A stretch of DNA of 51,172 bases from Xylophilus ampelinus. GTDB taxonomy: Bacteria; Pseudomonadota; Gammaproteobacteria; Burkholderiales; Burkholderiaceae_C. Each line of letters opens with the position of its first letter. The stretch's first letter is position 1. Location of the stretch: assembly GCF_901875635.1 (NCBI RefSeq), contig NZ_CABFMN010000104.1, forward strand, positions 1 to 51,172. The letters run 5' to 3'. Positions 48,224 through 51,172 of this stretch are shown here, in pieces. A program made the position numbers and the translations under genes. The notes below the pieces were generated by a model. It searched no databases and was not told the DNA's origin. It saw nothing but the letters and a program-made list of their open reading frames with translations.

Positions 48224-49621
48224 ATGCAGAAGATGAAGCTCGTCGTCGTCGGCAACGGCATGGCCGGCATGCGCACGGTCGAGGAACTGCTGCGGCTTGC
48301 ACCCGGGCTGTACGAGATCACCGTCTTCGGCGCCGAGCCGCATCCCAACTACAACCGGATCATGCTGTCGCCGGTGCTGGCGGGCGAGAAGACGGTGGAG
48401 GAAATCGTGCTGCACCCGCGTGACTGGTACGTGCAGCATGGCATCACGCTGCACACGGCCTGCCGCGTGAGCGCGGTGGACCGCACGCGCCGCACCGTGC
48501 GGGCCGAGGCCGCGGACGGGCGCGTCGTCGAAGCCGCCTACGACCGCCTGCTGCTGGCCACCGGCTCCAATCCCTTCATGCTGCCCGTGCCGGGTGCCGG
48601 CCTGCAGGGCGTGGTCGCCTACCGCGACATCGCCGACACCGAGGCCATGATCGCGGCCGCCAGCACCCACCGCCGCGCGGTGGTGATCGGCGGTGGCGTG
48701 CTCGGGCTCGAGGCCGCCAACGGCCTCGCGCAGCGCGGCATGCAGGTGACGGTGGTGCACACCCACGCGTGGCCGATGGACAAGCAACTCGACGCCGAGG
48801 CCGGCGCGCTGCTGCAGCGCGCGCTGGAACAGCGGGGCATCGCCTTTCGCCTGCGCGCGCACACCGCATCGTTGCAGGACGACGGCACCGGCCGCGTGCG
48901 GGCCGTGTGCTTCAGCGATGGCGGCGATAAAAGCGCAGGGCCGCCCCAAGCTTTCCTGCCCCCCTCGGGGGGCGGCGCAGGCGAAGCCCGTGCCTGGGGG
49001 CACCAGGACATTCCGGCGGACCTGGTGGTGATGGCCGTGGGCATCCGCCCCAGCGTGGCCCTGGCGCAGCAGATGCGCCTGCACTGCGAACGCGGCATCG
49101 TGGTCGACGACACGCTGCAGACCGTGACCGACCCGCGCATCTACGCCGTGGGCGAATGCGCCCAGCACCGCGGCATCGCCTACGGGCTGGTCGCGCCGCT
49201 GTACGAGCAGGGCCGGGTCGCGGCCACCCACCTGGCGCAGATGGGCATCGGCCGCTACGGCGGCTCGCTCACGCCGCTGCGGCTGAAGGTGACGGGCATC
49301 GAGCTCTTCTCGGCCGGCGACTTCATGGGCGGCGAAGGCGCCGACACGATCGTGTTGCGCGACCCAGCCGGCGGCATCTACCGCAAGCTGGTGCTCAGGA
49401 ACGACCGGCTGGTGGGCGTGTGCCTCTACGGCGACGCCGGCGAAGGCAGCTGGTACCTGGACCTGATGCGCGAACGCCGCCCGGTCGCGGAACTGCGCGA
49501 CCAGCTCATGTTCGGCCCCCCGGCGCAGCCGATTCCACCCGTGGCAGAGATCGTAACGAACATGACGAGTTTGGCGCCATCGCAGACCGGACGGGCGCTG
49601 GCGGCCGAATGCGAAATCTGA
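48224..49621 (+). CDS. nasC: FAD/NAD(P)H electron-transfer subunit of assimilatory nitrate reductase (NirB N-terminal-like)
   Basis: A 465-residue pyridine nucleotide-disulfide reductase-fold flavoprotein. The FAD loop VVVGNGMAGM is at residues 6-15, YNRIMLSPVLAGE follows, the NAD loop VVIGGGVLGLEAA lies near 150, and FAD contacts PRIYAVGECAQHRG near 304. It matches the N-terminal half of NirB but lacks the haem-binding nitrite reductase domain, so it fits Klebsiella-type NasC, feeding electrons to NasA. Residues about 236-260 are encoded by a CR2 repeat. No nitrite reductase gene is seen in the window. Confidence 0.82.
   Translation: MQKMKLVVVGNGMAGMRTVEELLRLAPGLYEITVFGAEPHPNYNRIMLSPVLAGEKTVEEIVLHPRDWYVQHGITLHTACRVSAVDRTRRTVRAEAADGRVVEAAYDRLLLATGSNPFMLPVPGAGLQGVVAYRDIADTEAMIAAASTHRRAVVIGGGVLGLEAANGLAQRGMQVTVVHTHAWPMDKQLDAEAGALLQRALEQRGIAFRLRAHTASLQDDGTGRVRAVCFSDGGDKSAGPPQAFLPPSGGGAGEARAWGHQDIPADLVVMAVGIRPSVALAQQMRLHCERGIVVDDTLQTVTDPRIYAVGECAQHRGIAYGLVAPLYEQGRVAATHLAQMGIGRYGGSLTPLRLKVTGIELFSAGDFMGGEGADTIVLRDPAGGIYRKLVLRNDRLVGVCLYGDAGEGSWYLDLMRERRPVAELRDQLMFGPPAQPIPPVAEIVTNMTSLAPSQTGRALAAECEI
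48938..49001 (+). repeat. CR2 GC-rich repeat, copy 3 (in frame inside nasC)
   Basis: It runs GGGCCGCCCCAAGC..., a CCCCCCTCGGGGGGCGGC palindromic core, then TGGGGGC at the end. It matches the core and tail of the copy at 749-792. It is translated as a Gly/Pro/Ala-rich loop between two NAD-domain strands, so it was accepted without frameshift. Confidence 0.7.
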
Positions 49622-49629
49622 TTCTGGCC

Positions 49630-51172
49630 ATGGCAAGCAGCACCGAAACCCGCTCCACCTGCCCCTATTGCGGGGTCGGATGCGGTGTACTGATCGAATC
49701 GCAGGGCGACCAGATCACCGGCGTGCGCGGCGACCCGGAGCACCCGGCCAACTTCGGGCGGCTGTGCACCAAGGGCTCGACGCTGCACCTCACGGCTTCG
49801 GCCGAGGTGACACGCCAGACGCGCCTGCTGCAGCCGATGCAGCGCAGCGCGCGCGGCACCGCGCCCACGCCCATGGGCTGGGACGACGCGCTGGACCGCG
49901 CGGCAGACCGCTTCGCCGGCATCATCCGCGCGCACGGCCCCGACGCCGTGGGCTTCTACCTCTCGGGCCAGTTGCTGACCGAGGACTACTACGTCTTCAA
50001 CAAGCTGGCCAAGGGCCTGGTCGGTACCAACAACCTCGACACCAACTCGCGCCTGTGCATGAGCAGCGCGGTGGCCGGCTACAAGCAGACGCTGGGCGCC
50101 GACGCGCCGCCCGCCTGCTACGACGACGTGAAGCACGCCGACTGCCTCTTCATCGTCGGCAGCAACACGGCCTGGGCGCACCCCATCCTGTTTCGCCGCA
50201 TCGAGGACGCCAAGCGTGCCAACCCGGCGATGCGGATCGTGGTGGCCGACCCACGCCGCACCGACACCTGCGAGATCGCCGACCTGCACCTGCCGCTGCA
50301 GCCGGGCACCGACGTGATGCTCTTCCACGGGATGCTGCACCTCATGCTGCGCGAGGGCTGGACGAATCCGGGCTACATCGCCGCCCATACCACCGGCTTC
50401 GATGCGCTGGCCGCGCTTGTCGCGGACTGCACGCCCGAGAAGGTTGCCCACACCTGCGGGATCACGGTGGACGACCTGATGCAGGCCACGCGCCTCTTCG
50501 CCACCTCGCCCGCCACGCTGAGCCTGTACTGCATGGGGCTGAACCAGTCCTCCAGCGGCACGGCGAAGAACGCGGCGCTCATCAACCTGCACCTGGCAAC
50601 GGGGCAGATCGGCCGCCCCGGTGCCGGGCCCTTCTCGCTCACCGGCCAGCCCAACGCGATGGGCGGGCGCGAGGTCGGCGGCCTGTCGAACCTGCTGCCA
50701 GCGCACCGCGACATGGCGAACGCCGCGCACCGCGCCGAGGTGGCCGCGATGTGGGGCGTGCAGGACATCCCTGCCATGCCCGGCAGGAGCGCGATCGAGA
50801 TGTTCCGCGCCGCCGCCGACGGCGAGATCAAGGCGCTGTGGATCGCCTGCACCAACCCCGCACAGTCGATGCCCGACCAGGCGACGGTGCGCCGCGCGCT
50901 CGAACGCGCCGAGTTCGTGGTCGTGCAGGAGGCCTTCGCCACCACCGCCACCTGCGCCTTCGCCGACCTGCTGCTGCCCGCGACCACCTGGGGCGAGAAG
51001 GAAGGCACGGTGACCAACAGCGAGCGCCGCATCTCGCGCGTGCGCGAGGCCGTGCCGGCGGCCGGCGCGGCACGGCACGACTGGGCGATCGGCGTCGACT
51101 TCGCGCGGCGGCTCGAGGCGCGGCTGCCGCGGCGGGCGCTGGGCACCGGCACGCTCTTTCCCTACGAGCGGC
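49630..51172 (+). CDS. nasA: Assimilatory nitrate reductase catalytic subunit, 5' part
   Basis: The first 514 residues of a molybdopterin oxidoreductase of about 900; the frame is open to the window end. The N-terminal 4Fe-4S ligands are C11, C14, C18 and C46. Then come TNNLDTNSRLCMSSAVAGYKQTLG with the Cys likely near the Mo site, VGSNTAWAHPILFRRI, and FSLTGQPNAMGGREVGG near 335-352, all typical of NasA/NarB. It reduces nitrate to nitrite in the cytoplasm with electrons from the FAD subunit. An in-frame ATG at 49609 is an alternative start. Confidence 0.9.
   Translation, partial: MASSTETRSTCPYCGVGCGVLIESQGDQITGVRGDPEHPANFGRLCTKGSTLHLTASAEVTRQTRLLQPMQRSARGTAPTPMGWDDALDRAADRFAGIIRAHGPDAVGFYLSGQLLTEDYYVFNKLAKGLVGTNNLDTNSRLCMSSAVAGYKQTLGADAPPACYDDVKHADCLFIVGSNTAWAHPILFRRIEDAKRANPAMRIVVADPRRTDTCEIADLHLPLQPGTDVMLFHGMLHLMLREGWTNPGYIAAHTTGFDALAALVADCTPEKVAHTCGITVDDLMQATRLFATSPATLSLYCMGLNQSSSGTAKNAALINLHLATGQIGRPGAGPFSLTGQPNAMGGREVGGLSNLLPAHRDMANAAHRAEVAAMWGVQDIPAMPGRSAIEMFRAAADGEIKALWIACTNPAQSMPDQATVRRALERAEFVVVQEAFATTATCAFADLLLPATTWGEKEGTVTNSERRISRVREAVPAAGAARHDWAIGVDFARRLEARLPRRALGTGTLFPYER

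Overview
The window is GC-rich chromosomal DNA from a Burkholderiales bacterium, most likely Comamonadaceae and close to Variovorax. Pointers are the tpiA-secG-tRNA-Leu(GAG)-nuoA-N-DUF2818-NUDIX order, the adjoining rpsO-pnp block, many liv-type amino-acid transporters, and dispersed short repeats of a kind I associate with this family. It opens inside an FtsX-type permease gene and closes inside an assimilatory nitrate reductase gene. I see no phage, transposase, CRISPR array, rRNA or plasmid function.

Layout. 1-3711 (+): FtsX-family permease fragment, a cysteine-synthase-fold PLP enzyme and a Tat-exported CrtC/AttH-like lipocalin. 3834-8572 (-): complete liv transporter, transcribed livG-livF-livJ-livH-livM. 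8816-13794 (-): MarR regulator, outer-membrane factor, EmrA-like adaptor and EmrB-like pump, closed by a terminator. 13871-15673 (+): half-size ABC exporter. 15771-31690 (-): all fourteen complex I genes nuoA-N, followed by DUF2818, NUDIX and DUF1178 genes. 31764-34192 (-): tRNA-Leu, secG, tpiA and a quinone oxidoreductase. 34279-37069 (-): rpsO-pnp. 37161-40405 (-): SoxR, an aminotransferase and an orphan amino-acid-binding protein. 40532-41820 (+): Hsp20 and an alpha/beta hydrolase. 41780-42817 (-): tsaD. 42928-51172 (+): a nitrate-assimilation cluster.

The best signal is the nitrate region. A NasR-type protein (nitrate-sensing domain plus ANTAR RNA-binding domain) lies upstream of an ABC nitrate importer, a single-domain globin, a FAD/NAD electron-transfer subunit and a molybdopterin nitrate reductase. 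Both nasR and the operon have sigma-54 promoter matches. The operon leader carries two hairpins with identical AAAGGC hexaloops (A1, G4), the second overlapping the 5' arm of a 12-bp intrinsic terminator. This is the architecture of ANTAR-mediated antitermination and predicts dual control by nitrogen limitation and by nitrate or nitrite.

The second theme is short dispersed repeats. One family (CR1, about 64 bp) occurs at 44-105, 3735-3798, 12407-12470 and 44278-44341, twice inside genes and in frame. Another GC-rich family (CR2) occurs in frame in three genes (749-792, 10314-10369, 48938-49001). A third, a long inverted repeat, separates two nas transporter genes. Other regulatory signals are a SoxR box in a 19-bp promoter spacer with no obvious target gene, a MarR-type palindrome in a near-consensus promoter, a sigma-32-like promoter before hsp20, and nested inverted repeats before the hydrolase gene.
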